Assembly (NCBI RefSeq): GCF_009746585.1
Contig: NZ_WRPO01000004.1
Coordinates: forward strand, 225,898 to 289,897
Source of the DNA: Novosphingobium aquimarinum
Lineage (GTDB): Bacteria; Pseudomonadota; Alphaproteobacteria; Sphingomonadales; Sphingomonadaceae
Reading direction: 5' to 3'
DNA: 64,000 bases
The stretch's first letter is position 1, and each line of letters starts with the position of its first letter. The notes beneath the pieces are model-generated. The model saw only the letters and a program-made list of their open reading frames with translations. It was not told the DNA's origin and made no database searches. Below, piece after piece: positions 37,201 to 45,943 of the stretch. The position numbers and the translations under genes were made by a program.

Positions 37201-37353
37201 GTCGAGACACAGGAGCAGCTCGACCGGCTGATGCTGGAGGGCTGCCACCAGATCCAGGGCTTCCTCGTCTCGCGTCCGATCCCGGCCGGAGACGCGGCCC
37301 GCAAGATCGTCAACGGGCGCTGGGAAAGCTTCCAGACCAAGGCCATGGCCTGA
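34210..37353 (+). CDS. Ammonium transporter fused to PAS, GGDEF and EAL domains
   Basis: A 1047-residue single protein. A signal peptide (about 1-24) and an Amt/Rh channel domain (about 40-430) come first. The two channel histidines are visible in V-V-H-A-T-G-G (His202) and G-V-H-A-V-S-G (His355). A PAS-like domain lies near 500-610. A GGDEF domain has an intact active site (G-G-D-E-F 696-700), and an EAL domain has E-A-L at 825-827 with D-D-F-G farther on. So it can in principle both make and break c-di-GMP under control of ammonium binding or transport. Both catalytic motifs look intact; which activity dominates cannot be told. The ATG at 34210 follows GAGGCGGGG. No glnK gene is adjacent. 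Confidence 0.93.
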   Translation: MKYRFGGFIAVIGMASAADAQDPVGAAHLGHRIQSLSSTIDMVWVLIAATLVMMMQVGFMLLESGSVRTKNAVSVAQKNLLDFAFSTVVFATVGFGLAFGAATTWLPVGTSPSFFSLDTISRENAIFFIFQVMFCGTAATIVSGAVAERMRLRAYITLCIFVAGLVYPVFTHWAWGDALGPSSGAFLANAGFVDFAGSTVVHATGGWFALAACIVLGARDGRFTHGPAIRFSGHSAVLASAGALFLFIGWVGFNGGSTLAASPAVPGIILNTVLAGAAGGVVGYGTMWFGGAMLPERAVNGVVGGLVAITAGCHLVSPNAALLLGALGGVCANGANYLMESRFRIDDAVGAVGVHAVSGVIGTIGLALLAPVDVLPAGSRLAQVLVQAEGSAINFVWAFGIGLALTLAIRPFVTLRVTGEEEAVGLNAAEHGAKLGTDHLQAAVEFMLEDSPSSQRLKVEAGDDAEGLTLALNSLMDKLQQAESDRAKQVLSNRSAEEVQRLEAFGEVASEGIFLVYDGLIRSANSSAAALFATTVEALVGSRPEDLIEPEMQPQLRNWLETGADAVHELPAITRDGQKFPIELRLREIEIDGHAVVVLRMTNLSERDQARREIYRLALHDPLTDLPNRELFNRRLEQALEKQRFGTLTALLLVDIDRFKDINDLHGHPAGDIVLSAVAERLLAGVRDCDTVARLGGDEFAVIHTNILFPNQALDLAYRVLQNISQPLALPNGQVIQPRASIGLALSPVDASDSSALMQCADFALYATKNRGRNGFQRYKAEMGRIFRLRQEFEEDLAMAVERGELHLEYQPRIDLESGAIAGFEALLRWTRSGTLVRPEDFIPIAEDSGHIIPMGAWVIREACHTASEVLGGLPVSVNVSTRQFHDPQLIATVSEALRSSGLPAERLELEITESVLIDDDRTAIRTLDALRAMGVRVALDDFGTGYSSLSYLTRFTFDTIKIDRSFIRLDDERTWQVMRSVLQMSTMLSTTVVAEGVETQEQLDRLMLEGCHQIQGFLVSRPIPAGDAARKIVNGRWESFQTKAMA

Positions 37354-37362
37354 ACCCCGGCG

Positions 37363-38616
37363 TCATTCCGGCACCGAAGCGTCCATGTCCGAGCCGCTGG
37401 ACGACGGCCGGTCCTTCTTGAAGCGGATACCGGCAAGAACCTCGGGAACTTCGGTAGCGGCCTTCAGGCACTTGCTGGTGTCGCGGTTGGGGAAGCGGGT
37501 GCAGTCGAAGCGGATCGTGGTGCCGCCGCCGCTGCGCTCGTACTCGAACACCATCATCGCCCTGCTGCCGGCCGAGATCGGGAATTCACCCGGAACGTCG
37601 TCCTCGTTGCCCCAGGCGTTGACCCGGCACGGACCGGGATCGGCGCAAAGCGCGAGTGCCGCGTTGACGAGCTTGGCTGCCGATTGCCCCGCGGGCGCGA
37701 GCAGGCCGAACGAGTGCCCGTCGTAGCCGACCAGCTTGAGCCGATTGCCGTAAAGCGGAACATTGCCCATGCCCGCGGGCAGTTTCGCCGGAGCCTGCGG
37801 CAAGCCGAGGATCTTGGGCGCGCCGGGGTCAATCGCGGTGATTGCAGCCGCATCGTCTGTGGTGCTCACGCCCGGCGCCGCAATCGAAACCGGTGCCTCG
37901 CTGCCGAGATAGGGCCGCCGGAAGGCTTTCGCTCCGCCCCAGCTCCCGGGCCAGCCAAAGAACAGATGCGTGCCGACTTGCCCCAGCTTGCGCAGGCTGG
38001 GGCTCCAGTAGGGATAGACCCAATTGGTGTGGTAGTGCGTCGCAAGGCCGACGCTTTCCTCGACGTGCCCCGAGAGCGCCTTTTCGGCTACGTCGCGCGC
38101 GCGCTGCCAGGCGGCTTCGGACATGCGCCGGCGCAGCGAGCCATCGCAGGTGAACGTGAACTGGCAGCCGGTCGTACGCTCGGCGCCCTGATAGACGACG
38201 CCGCACACCGTGCGCGGAAAAGCCGCATGGCGCACGCGGTTGAGCACGACTTGCGCCACTGCCGCCTCGCCCACGGTATCGTCGCCCGCTTCGTAGAGTA
38301 CCGCGGTCGCGAGACACTCGCGTGCGCGCATCCGATCCACCTCGGAACCGCGAAACGCGAACGGCGCGGCCGCCTCGCCCTTGCGCGGATCGAAGGCGAC
38401 GGCTTCGTTGCGAGCGCGGGCATCGTCGGGCGCAAGCACGGTCTTGGCGGCTTCGCCATGGCGTTCGATGTCCTGCGGCGCTGCGGGAAGCCGAGCGACC
38501 TTGGCCGGATCCGCCACCGCCTCATCCGCCATCCGCCCCGTCAGCAATCCCGAATACCACCCCGCCAACTGGAACAGGACGAGCAGCAGAACTGCTCCGG
38601 CCAGGGCCACGACCAA
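37363..38616 (-). CDS. SleB-type cell wall hydrolase
   Basis: A 417-residue protein. One N-terminal membrane helix (about 5-24), a linker, then the SleB/Hydrolase_2 domain at about 98-205 with catalytic Glu109 in V-L-Y-E-A-G and the conserved V-A-Q-V-V-L-N-R-V-R-H and Q-F-T-F-T-C-D-G motifs. The C-terminal 180 residues are less conserved. These enzymes cleave peptidoglycan and are common in sphingomonads, where they are not linked to spores. The start is unclear: TTG 38616 lacks a ribosome-binding site, whereas a CTG at 38652 has GGAG at good spacing and would add 12 residues. Confidence 0.88.
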   Translation of the reverse strand: MVVALAGAVLLLVLFQLAGWYSGLLTGRMADEAVADPAKVARLPAAPQDIERHGEAAKTVLAPDDARARNEAVAFDPRKGEAAAPFAFRGSEVDRMRARECLATAVLYEAGDDTVGEAAVAQVVLNRVRHAAFPRTVCGVVYQGAERTTGCQFTFTCDGSLRRRMSEAAWQRARDVAEKALSGHVEESVGLATHYHTNWVYPYWSPSLRKLGQVGTHLFFGWPGSWGGAKAFRRPYLGSEAPVSIAAPGVSTTDDAAAITAIDPGAPKILGLPQAPAKLPAGMGNVPLYGNRLKLVGYDGHSFGLLAPAGQSAAKLVNAALALCADPGPCRVNAWGNEDDVPGEFPISAGSRAMMVFEYERSGGGTTIRFDCTRFPNRDTSKCLKAATEVPEVLAGIRFKKDRPSSSGSDMDASVPE

Positions 38617-38772
38617 AGGCTGGCGATAATACGGAAGGGAAACGGCAGTCAGAGTAAGGCTCCATGGCAGGCTCTCGTTTGGTGCCTGCGCTTATCGAGG
38701 ACGCCCGTCGCGCCGAATCGTTCCCGGGGCAAGCGGTGCGGGATCGGCCGGGCGGAAGAGGGGACGAGGCGT

Positions 38773-39708
38773 CTAGGTCGCGCTTTCCAGCGCTTGCACA
38801 TGCGCGGCTGCGCTCGCGGCCAGAGCCGCAAGATCGTAGCCGCCTTCCAGCAGCGAGACGATTCGGCCGGGCGCGTGCCGCGCCATAGTCGCGACCAGCT
38901 CGCGCGTGATCCAGGAAAAATCCGCTTCGTCGAGCGAGAGCTGCGCCAGGGGATCCGCGCGGTGCGCGTCGAACCCGGCGGACACGATCAGCAATTGCGG
39001 GGCGAAATCGTCGAGCGCCGGCAGCAGCACGTCGCGCCAGGCATGGCGGAAAGCGTCGCTGCCGCTGCCGGGCGGCAGCGGAGCATTGACGATATTGCTA
39101 TGAGCGCCACGCTCGTGCCGCTCGCCCGTTCCGGGATAGCACGGCGACTGATGGCTCGAGAGGAACAGCGTGCCAGGCTCGGCCCAGACGATGTCCTGCG
39201 TGCCATTGCCATGATGAACGTCGAAATCGGCCACCGCGATACGCTCCAGACCGTAGGCGCGGCGCGCGTGTTGCACGGCAACAGCGACATTGTTGATCAG
39301 GCAGAATCCCATCGCGCGATCGGGTGTCGCGTGGTGACCGGGCGGTCGAACGGCGACGAACGCGCCACGGACCGTTCCGTCCATCACCAGATCGACGCCG
39401 CGCATCGCTCCGCCCGCTGCGCGCAGGGCCGCTTCGCGGCTACCCGCGCTCACGATCGTATCGGCATCGAGCGCGCGCAACTCATCCTCGCGCACATCAA
39501 GGGAAAGGATGGCCGAGACATGGGCGGGATCGTGGACCGCAAGCAGCGCCTGCTCGTCCGCAAGCGGCGCATTGTGCCGTGCAAGCGCGGGAAAACTGCG
39601 CTCGTCGAGCGCATCGAGCACCGCCGTCAGCCGCTCCGGCCTTTCGGGATGTCCCGCACCGGTATCGTGTGCGAGGCAAGCGGTGTGGCTGATGAGCGCG
39701 ATGGTCAA
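38773..39708 (-). CDS. Histone deacetylase superfamily (acetoin-utilisation/HDAC-like) hydrolase
   Basis: A 311-residue zinc amidohydrolase. The active-site motifs are complete: R-P-P-G-H-H-A (121-127, catalytic His pair), D-F-D-V-H-H-G-N-G-T (161-170, zinc ligands), and the later S-A-G-F-D-A-H. The early G-H-P-E-R-P-E-R-L motif marks the bacterial AcuC/polyamine deacetylase branch. Substrate is not fixed by sequence. The TTG at 39708 gives a normal-length protein; a longer frame reaches 39825 but its first 39 codons are not family-like. It is divergent from the RND operon. Confidence 0.9.
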   Translation of the reverse strand: MTIALISHTACLAHDTGAGHPERPERLTAVLDALDERSFPALARHNAPLADEQALLAVHDPAHVSAILSLDVREDELRALDADTIVSAGSREAALRAAGGAMRGVDLVMDGTVRGAFVAVRPPGHHATPDRAMGFCLINNVAVAVQHARRAYGLERIAVADFDVHHGNGTQDIVWAEPGTLFLSSHQSPCYPGTGERHERGAHSNIVNAPLPPGSGSDAFRHAWRDVLLPALDDFAPQLLIVSAGFDAHRADPLAQLSLDEADFSWITRELVATMARHAPGRIVSLLEGGYDLAALAASAAAHVQALESAT

Positions 39709-39883
39709 GACATGGCTACCCTGGTTTCGGTCTGCATTTCTCAAGGGAGATAGGTAGGTGGTCCGGTGGTCCACCGAAACCACTCTGCCCCGTTTATCGA
39801 AGTTTGTCGCGCTGCACCATTGCACTCTTGCCGCGGCGCCTGTTTCGTCCGAAAGGCGCGCTTACGTTACATTGAGGCGCATT

Positions 39884-41101
39884 TTGCTCACGCGAAACTT
39901 CCGGCCGTTCACGGCGCTCTTGGGACTTCCTGCGCTCGCAAGCGCTGCCTTGCTGCTCACTCTCGGCGCCTGCGGATCCGGCTCCGGCCAAAGCGAGGTA
40001 GGCCAGCGACCGCCGACCACTGTCGGGTTCATAACGGTCAAGACGCAGGCCGTTCCCCTCACGGTGAAGCTCGACGGGCGGACCGTCGCGTTCGAGACCA
40101 GCGAAGTGCGTCCGCAAGTCAGCGGAGTCATTCGCAAGCGCCTGTTCACTGAGGGCGGCTACGTCCGGGCCGGCCAGCCGTTGTTCCAGATCGATCCCAG
40201 CCTCTATCGCGCGGCGGTCAATCAGGCGCAGGCCAACCTTGCAAGCGCGCGGGCGTCGGCAGAAGCGGCGTCCGCCAAAGCCAATCGCTACCGTCCGCTC
40301 GCCGAAATGGAAGCGATCGCCCAGCAGGACTATACCGACGCGGCGGCTCAGGCGCGGGTCGCCCGCTCATCGGTGCAACAGAATGCCGCGACGCTCGATA
40401 CGGCTAAGATCAATCTGCGCTTCACCACCGTGCCCGCCCCCATCAGCGGGCGAATTGGCCGTTCGCTGGTGACTGTCGGCGGGCTCGCCAACGCGAGCCA
40501 GGAAACGCCGCTGGCAGTGATCCAACGCACCGATCCGATCTATGTCGACATGCAGCAGTCGGCCGCCGAACTCGTAAATTTGCGCCGGCGGCTTGCCGGC
40601 GGCGGCGTCGCGAGTGGATCGACCGACGTGCGATTGCTCCTCGACGACGGCAGCGAATACGCGTTGCCAGGCACCGTGCAGTTCTCGGAAGTCACGGTCG
40701 ACGAGGAGACCGGAACGGTCACTCTGCGGGCCCGCTTTCCCAACCCCGAGGGCCTGCTCCTGCCCGGCATGTTCGTGAGCGCGACATTCAATCAGGCCAT
40801 CGAGTCCAATGCGATCCTGGTGCCGCAGCAGGCGGTACAGCGCGATTTCGACGGCAGCGCTTTCGTTATGCTGGTCGGCCCCGACAACAAGGCGGTGCGG
40901 CGCAAGGTCGAAACCGCAAGGGCCGTCGGGCAATCATGGGTAGTGACGAAGGGTCTCGCGCGCGGGGACAAGGTTATCGTTCAGGGTCTCAACGACCTCA
41001 AGAGCGGCGCGACGATCAAGCCGGTGGCGGCATCCTCGCCCCAGAAAGTCGCGCCGCCGCCGGCCGGTACCGAAGCGAAGGCGCCCGGCGGGGCCCGCTG
41101 A
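39884..41101 (+). CDS. RND efflux periplasmic adaptor (membrane fusion lipoprotein)
   Basis: A 405-residue adaptor of the AcrA/MexA type that links the inner-membrane pump to the outer-membrane channel. A lipoprotein signal with lipobox L-G-A-C is followed by the paired biotinyl-lipoyl halves (V-R-P-Q-V-S-G-V-I-R-K-R and P-A-P-I-S-G-R-I-G-R), a coiled coil between them (about 95-155), and the beta-barrel domain with L-L-L-P-G-M-F-V. The TTG at 39884 is chosen because GAGG precedes it by six bases and it places the lipobox correctly; an in-frame GTG at 39758 would add 42 unconserved residues. First gene of a three-gene efflux operon. Confidence 0.92.
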   Translation: MLTRNFRPFTALLGLPALASAALLLTLGACGSGSGQSEVGQRPPTTVGFITVKTQAVPLTVKLDGRTVAFETSEVRPQVSGVIRKRLFTEGGYVRAGQPLFQIDPSLYRAAVNQAQANLASARASAEAASAKANRYRPLAEMEAIAQQDYTDAAAQARVARSSVQQNAATLDTAKINLRFTTVPAPISGRIGRSLVTVGGLANASQETPLAVIQRTDPIYVDMQQSAAELVNLRRRLAGGGVASGSTDVRLLLDDGSEYALPGTVQFSEVTVDEETGTVTLRARFPNPEGLLLPGMFVSATFNQAIESNAILVPQQAVQRDFDGSAFVMLVGPDNKAVRRKVETARAVGQSWVVTKGLARGDKVIVQGLNDLKSGATIKPVAASSPQKVAPPPAGTEAKAPGGAR

Positions 41102-41107
41102 TCGATC

Positions 41108-44100
41108 ATGTCACGCATTTTCATCGATCGCCCGATCTTCGCGTGGGTCATTGCCATTATCGTGATGCTGGTCGGTGTCGGGGCGCTGATGCTGCTGCCG
41201 AACGAGCAGTACCCCGATATCGCGCCGACGCAGGTCAATATCCGGGCGAACTATCCCGGCGCCTCCGCCGAGACCATAGAGAACAGCGTCACCCAGATCC
41301 TCGAGCAGCAGCTCACCGGGCTCGACGGCCTGCTCTATTTCAGCTCGCAGAGCACCAATCGCGGCCGCGCCACGATCACCGCCGTTTTCGCCAAGGGCAC
41401 CGATCCGGACATTGCGCAAGTTCAGGTGCAGAACCAGATCCAGTCTGCCATCTCGCGCCTGCCCCAGTCGGTGCAGGATCAGGGCGTGCGGGTGACCAAG
41501 TCCAATCCCGATCAGCTCATGCTCGTGGCCGTCTACGATACCACCGACACGCGATCGAATACCGACGTGGCGGACTATCTCGCATCCAACGTGCAGGATC
41601 CGCTGTCGCGCGTCGACGGAGTCGGCGAAGTGAACATCTATGGCGCTGGCCATGCGATGCGGATCTGGCTCGACCCGCGCAAGCTGGCGGCCGCCAAGCT
41701 GATGCCGGGTGACGTCATCTCCGCGATACGAGCGCAAAATACCGAAGTCGCCGCCGGCGAAGTCGGCGGGACCCCCGCGCCCGAAGGTCAGATGCTCAAC
41801 GCGACTCTGACCGCGCAATCGCTGATGCAAACGCCGGAGCAGTTCGGCGCGATCGTCCTCAAAACCCAGCCGAATGGCTCGAGCGTCAGCATCCGCGACG
41901 TCGCGCGGGTCGAGATCGGCGCCGAGAGCTACAGCGTTTCGTCACGGCTCAATGGCCACGCGGGGGCCGGCGTCGCGATCTCGCTCGCACCGGGTGCGGA
42001 CGCCCTGCGCACGGCAGAAGCGGTCAAGACCGAGATGACCCGGCTGTCGCGCAACCTGCCGGAAGGGCTCGAATTCACGTACGGCAGCGATTCCACCGAT
42101 TTCATCAAGCTTTCGGTCGCGGAAGTGGAGGAAACGCTGATCGTCGCCATCGTTCTGGTGGTGCTCGTGATGTTCGTGTTCCTGCAAAGCTGGCGCGCGA
42201 CGCTGATCCCCGCGATCGCCGTGCCGGTGGTGCTGCTGGGCACTTTCGGGGTCTTCTATATCGCCGGTTTCTCGGTCAACACGATGACGCTGTTCGGCCT
42301 GGTTCTGGCCATCGGGCTGCTGGTCGACGACGCGATCGTCGTGGTCGAGAACGTCGAGCGCCTGCTCGATGAGAATCCCGAGATGACGCCGCGCGAAGCC
42401 ACGATCGAATCGATGAAGGAGATCTCTGTCGCGCTGGTGGCTATCGCCCTCGTCTTGTCGGCCGTGTTCCTGCCGATGAGCTTTTTCGGCGGCTCCACCG
42501 GGGTGATCTACCGCCAGTTCTCGCTGACGATCATCTCGGCGATGGTGCTGTCGGTGCTGGTCGCGCTGATCCTGAGCCCTGCCCTGACCGCGACGATGCT
42601 CAAGTCGAAGGCGCAGGAACAGGAAGGGCCGGGTTTGCTCGAACGCCGCGCACCGTGGATCGCGGATCGCGCCGAACGGTTCCGCAACGGGTTCAACCGC
42701 GGCTTCGAGCGCGGCACGGAACGGTACGTTGGCTGGGTTGCCGCGATCGTCGAACGCAAATGGCTGTTTCTCGCCATCTACGTTGGTATCGTCGTCCTTC
42801 TTGCCGCGCTGTTCTTCCGGCTGCCGACGGGTTTCATTCCGAACGAGGATCAGGGCCTGATCATCGTGCAGTATCGCCTGCCCGCCGGCGCCACGCTGGA
42901 GCGCACCGAAAAAGTGCAGCTCGCGGTGGAGCGGTACTTCAGCGAGCATGAAGCGGACACCGTCGAGGCGCTCTTCACTCTGGCCGGAGGCGGCTTCGGC
43001 GCGAGCGGACAGAACACGGGGCAGGCCTTCATTCGCCTCAAGGACTGGAGCGAGCGTCACGGCGAGGGGCAATCCGCGCAAGCCATCGCCGATCGGGCCG
43101 GAGCGGCGTTCGCCGGACTGCGCGATGCGCAAGTCTATGCGCTCGTGCCCGGCGCGGTTCGCGGCCTCGGCAATTCCGCAGGCTTCACCATGGAGCTTCA
43201 GAACGCACAAGGCATGGACCGCGAGACTTTCGTCGAAGCGCGCGATCAGTTGCTCGAGAAAGCCAATGCCGATCCGAACCTGCAAGGCGTGCGCCTGGGC
43301 GACCTGCCCGATGTTTCCACGCTCAAGCTCGATGTCGATCCCCATCGCCTGCAGGCGTTCGGGCTTTCCGTCGCTGACGTGAATACGACTCTCTCCTCGG
43401 CGTGGGGCGGCCGTTACGTCAACGACTTCATCGACAAGGGCCGGATCAAGCCAGTCTATGTCCAGGGCGACGCGCCGTTCCGCGCCAGCCCCGAAGACAT
43501 CAAACAGTGGTATGTGCGCGGCAGCAGCGGGCAGATGTCGCCCTTCTCGACCTTCAGCGACGTAGAGTGGTCGACCGTGCCGAGCTCGACCTCGCGCTTC
43601 AACGGCGTTTCGTCGTTCGAGATCTCGGGCCAGGCCGCGAGCGGGGTCAGCTCGGGCACGGCGATGGACCGGATTGCTGAACTCGCACGCGAGATCCCGG
43701 GGGCAAGCGTAGCCTGGTCGGGTTCGTCCTATGAACAACAGGCATCCTCGAGCCAGGCGCCGCTGCTCTATGCGCTCTCGATCCTCGTCGTCTTCCTCTG
43801 CCTCGCGGCCCTGTACGAAAGCTGGACGATCCCGATCGCGGTGTTGCTGGTCATTCCGCTGGGGCTGGTCGGGGCGATCGTCGCTGTGAGCCTGCGCGGT
43901 CTGGAAAACGACGTCTACTTGCAGATCGGGCTGCTCACCACGATGGGCCTTGCGGCCAAGAACGCCATCCTGATGATCGAATTTGCCGAACAGGCCGAGC
44001 GGCAAGGCAAGCGCGTGATCGACGCCGCGCTCGAAGCGGCGCGCATCCGCCTGCGTCCGATCCTCATGACGAGCTTCGCGTTCATCTTCGGCACTCTGCC

Positions 44101-44317
44101 GCTCGCCGTCGCCTCCGGCGCGGGGGCCAACAGCCGCCTCGCCATCGGTACCGCAGTCGTGGGCGGGATGCTGACCGCCACGCTGCTGGCGATCTTCTAT
44201 ATCCCCCTGTTCTTCGTGATCGTCCGGCGCAGCGTGCGTGACGGCATGAAGGCCGCCCGCGACCGACTTGGAGGGTCTTCCGCCGACGAGGCCGACGAAA
44301 GGGAGAAGCCGGCGTGA
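41108..44317 (+). CDS. RND multidrug efflux transporter (AcrB/MexB, HAE1 family)
   Basis: A 1069-residue inner-membrane pump. It begins M-S-R-I-F-I-D-R-P-I-F-A-W-V-I-A, the standard HAE1 start, and has twelve expected TM helices. The proton-relay acid pair in TM4 is present as D407-D408 in L-L-V-D-D-A-I-V-V-V. The porter domains have normal length. Hydrophobic and amphiphilic drugs are the usual substrates. It lies 6 bp after the adaptor gene and overlaps the outer-membrane factor by 4 bp. Confidence 0.96.
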   Translation: MSRIFIDRPIFAWVIAIIVMLVGVGALMLLPNEQYPDIAPTQVNIRANYPGASAETIENSVTQILEQQLTGLDGLLYFSSQSTNRGRATITAVFAKGTDPDIAQVQVQNQIQSAISRLPQSVQDQGVRVTKSNPDQLMLVAVYDTTDTRSNTDVADYLASNVQDPLSRVDGVGEVNIYGAGHAMRIWLDPRKLAAAKLMPGDVISAIRAQNTEVAAGEVGGTPAPEGQMLNATLTAQSLMQTPEQFGAIVLKTQPNGSSVSIRDVARVEIGAESYSVSSRLNGHAGAGVAISLAPGADALRTAEAVKTEMTRLSRNLPEGLEFTYGSDSTDFIKLSVAEVEETLIVAIVLVVLVMFVFLQSWRATLIPAIAVPVVLLGTFGVFYIAGFSVNTMTLFGLVLAIGLLVDDAIVVVENVERLLDENPEMTPREATIESMKEISVALVAIALVLSAVFLPMSFFGGSTGVIYRQFSLTIISAMVLSVLVALILSPALTATMLKSKAQEQEGPGLLERRAPWIADRAERFRNGFNRGFERGTERYVGWVAAIVERKWLFLAIYVGIVVLLAALFFRLPTGFIPNEDQGLIIVQYRLPAGATLERTEKVQLAVERYFSEHEADTVEALFTLAGGGFGASGQNTGQAFIRLKDWSERHGEGQSAQAIADRAGAAFAGLRDAQVYALVPGAVRGLGNSAGFTMELQNAQGMDRETFVEARDQLLEKANADPNLQGVRLGDLPDVSTLKLDVDPHRLQAFGLSVADVNTTLSSAWGGRYVNDFIDKGRIKPVYVQGDAPFRASPEDIKQWYVRGSSGQMSPFSTFSDVEWSTVPSSTSRFNGVSSFEISGQAASGVSSGTAMDRIAELAREIPGASVAWSGSSYEQQASSSQAPLLYALSILVVFLCLAALYESWTIPIAVLLVIPLGLVGAIVAVSLRGLENDVYLQIGLLTTMGLAAKNAILMIEFAEQAERQGKRVIDAALEAARIRLRPILMTSFAFIFGTLPLAVASGAGANSRLAIGTAVVGGMLTATLLAIFYIPLFFVIVRRSVRDGMKAARDRLGGSSADEADEREKPA

Positions 44318-45798
44318 GGCGCGCGTCGCACCTGCTTGCCGCGCTGGCGCTGCCGATGGCGCTGGGCGCATGCTCGCTCGCTCCGCGCACTGCTCTGCCC
44401 GAGCCGCCGGTGCCGCCGTCCTGGCCGGTCGGGGATGCCTATCTCGCGCAGGCAGAAGATTCGCTGCCGATCCTGTCCTACGAACAGGTCTTCACCGATC
44501 CCCGTCTGCAGACGCTGGTCGAACAGGCTCTGATCAACAACCGCGATCTGCGCCTGGCGGCTGCCAACATCGCAGCCGCAAGGGCGCAAGTCCGCGCGAC
44601 GCGGGGCGCTCAGTTTCCCGAGGTCGGCGTCTCTGCCGGGACGACGTATCGCGGTGTCGGCGGCTCGGGCGTTCCCGCGACCGGTGGCGGCGTCGGCGGG
44701 AATGTCGGCAACGGCGGAGCCGGCGGGTTCGGCAGAGGCGGCATGAATTATGCCCTGCAAGGCGGCGTTTCCAACTTCGAACTCGATCTGTTCGGCAGGC
44801 TCGCCAATGCGACTCAGGCCGAGCGCGAGCGCGCGCTCGCAACCGAGGCGGCGGCACGCACGGTTCGGCTCGGTCTCGTCGCCGACCTGGCGCAAGCTTG
44901 GGCCCGGCATGCCGCCGATGTGGAGCTGCTACGCATTGCGCAGGCCACGGCCGCAAACGCGCAGCGTTCGGTCGAACTGACTCGCAAGCGCCTCGAAGGA
45001 GGCGTCGCGCCGCGCACCGATCTGCGCCAGGCAGAACAAGTGCTGCTGACCGCGCAAGGCGACGTTGCCGAGCAGACCGCGCTCATCGCGCAGGACAAGA
45101 ATCTCGTGCGGCTGCTGGTCGGCGCCGAGGTCAATCCCGCGCTCTTGCCCACGAGCATGGCCGAAGTGAATGCGGCAGTGCAGCCGCTTGCTGCCGGCAC
45201 CCGCTCGGAAATCCTGCTGCGGCGCCCCGACGTGATCGAAGCCGAATACCGGCTGCGCGGGGCGGACTTCGATATCGGTGTGGCCCGGGCCCAGCTGTTT
45301 CCCGCGATCTCGCTCACCGGCCTGCTGGGATTGGCGAGCGACTCGCTGTCTTCGCTCTTCGATGGCGATGCCTTCAGCTACACCGCCGGGGCGAACCTCA
45401 CCGCCCCGCTTTTCGATGGCGGCAGGCGCGCCGCCAATGTCGATCTGACCGAGGCGCAGCGTGCCGCGGCCCTCGCCACTTACGAACGCACGATCCAGAC
45501 CGCGTTTCGCGAAGTCGCCGATGCGCTGGCCGACCAAGGGACGCTCGACGCACGCTTGCGCGCAGCCGATGCCGCGACCGAGGCGGCAGCCGATACCGCG
45601 CGCCTTGCCGAAGCGCGCTATCGGGGCGGTGTCGACAGCTACTTGCTGAGCCTCGATGCGCAGCGCAGCCTCTACGCGGCACGGCGCGCAGAAGTCGCGG
45701 TCCGCTTTGCTCTGGCCGCCAATCGGGTGACCGTCTACCGCGTGCTTGGTGGCGATCAGGCGACGACGAATGCAACGGCGACGACGACGCCGGAGTAA
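44314..45798 (+). CDS. NodT-family outer membrane efflux lipoprotein
   Basis: A 494-residue TolC-like channel of the NodT/OprM type. The GTG start overlaps the pump's stop codon. A lipobox L-G-A-C gives an acylated N-terminus. Two outer-membrane-factor repeats follow, with the typical L-R-L-A-A-A-N-I-A-A-A-R-A-Q-V segment, F-E-L-D-L-F-G-R-L and L-R-R-P-D-V-I-E-A-E-Y-R-L. A Gly-rich loop of about 35 residues (about 115-150) is longer than usual. It completes the tripartite pump. No regulator gene is adjacent. Confidence 0.95.
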   Translation: MRRASHLLAALALPMALGACSLAPRTALPEPPVPPSWPVGDAYLAQAEDSLPILSYEQVFTDPRLQTLVEQALINNRDLRLAAANIAAARAQVRATRGAQFPEVGVSAGTTYRGVGGSGVPATGGGVGGNVGNGGAGGFGRGGMNYALQGGVSNFELDLFGRLANATQAERERALATEAAARTVRLGLVADLAQAWARHAADVELLRIAQATAANAQRSVELTRKRLEGGVAPRTDLRQAEQVLLTAQGDVAEQTALIAQDKNLVRLLVGAEVNPALLPTSMAEVNAAVQPLAAGTRSEILLRRPDVIEAEYRLRGADFDIGVARAQLFPAISLTGLLGLASDSLSSLFDGDAFSYTAGANLTAPLFDGGRRAANVDLTEAQRAAALATYERTIQTAFREVADALADQGTLDARLRAADAATEAAADTARLAEARYRGGVDSYLLSLDAQRSLYAARRAEVAVRFALAANRVTVYRVLGGDQATTNATATTTPE

Positions 45799-45943
45799 TC
45801 TCGAGCCTTTGCGAGTGAGAGGGAAGCGCGCAGCGCCTTACTCGAATCTACCTATGAACCCCGCCACGCGTACTTAACGTTCCAGCTGTATCAGAGGCAC
45901 GTAAGACTCCGATTTTCGTTGACGAAGCCTGAGATACCCTCCG

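Noticed and set aside
41942..44371. 809-codon minus-strand frame opposite the RND pump and start of the outer-membrane factor
   Set aside because: Antisense shadow; Arg/Asp/Gln-rich without domains.
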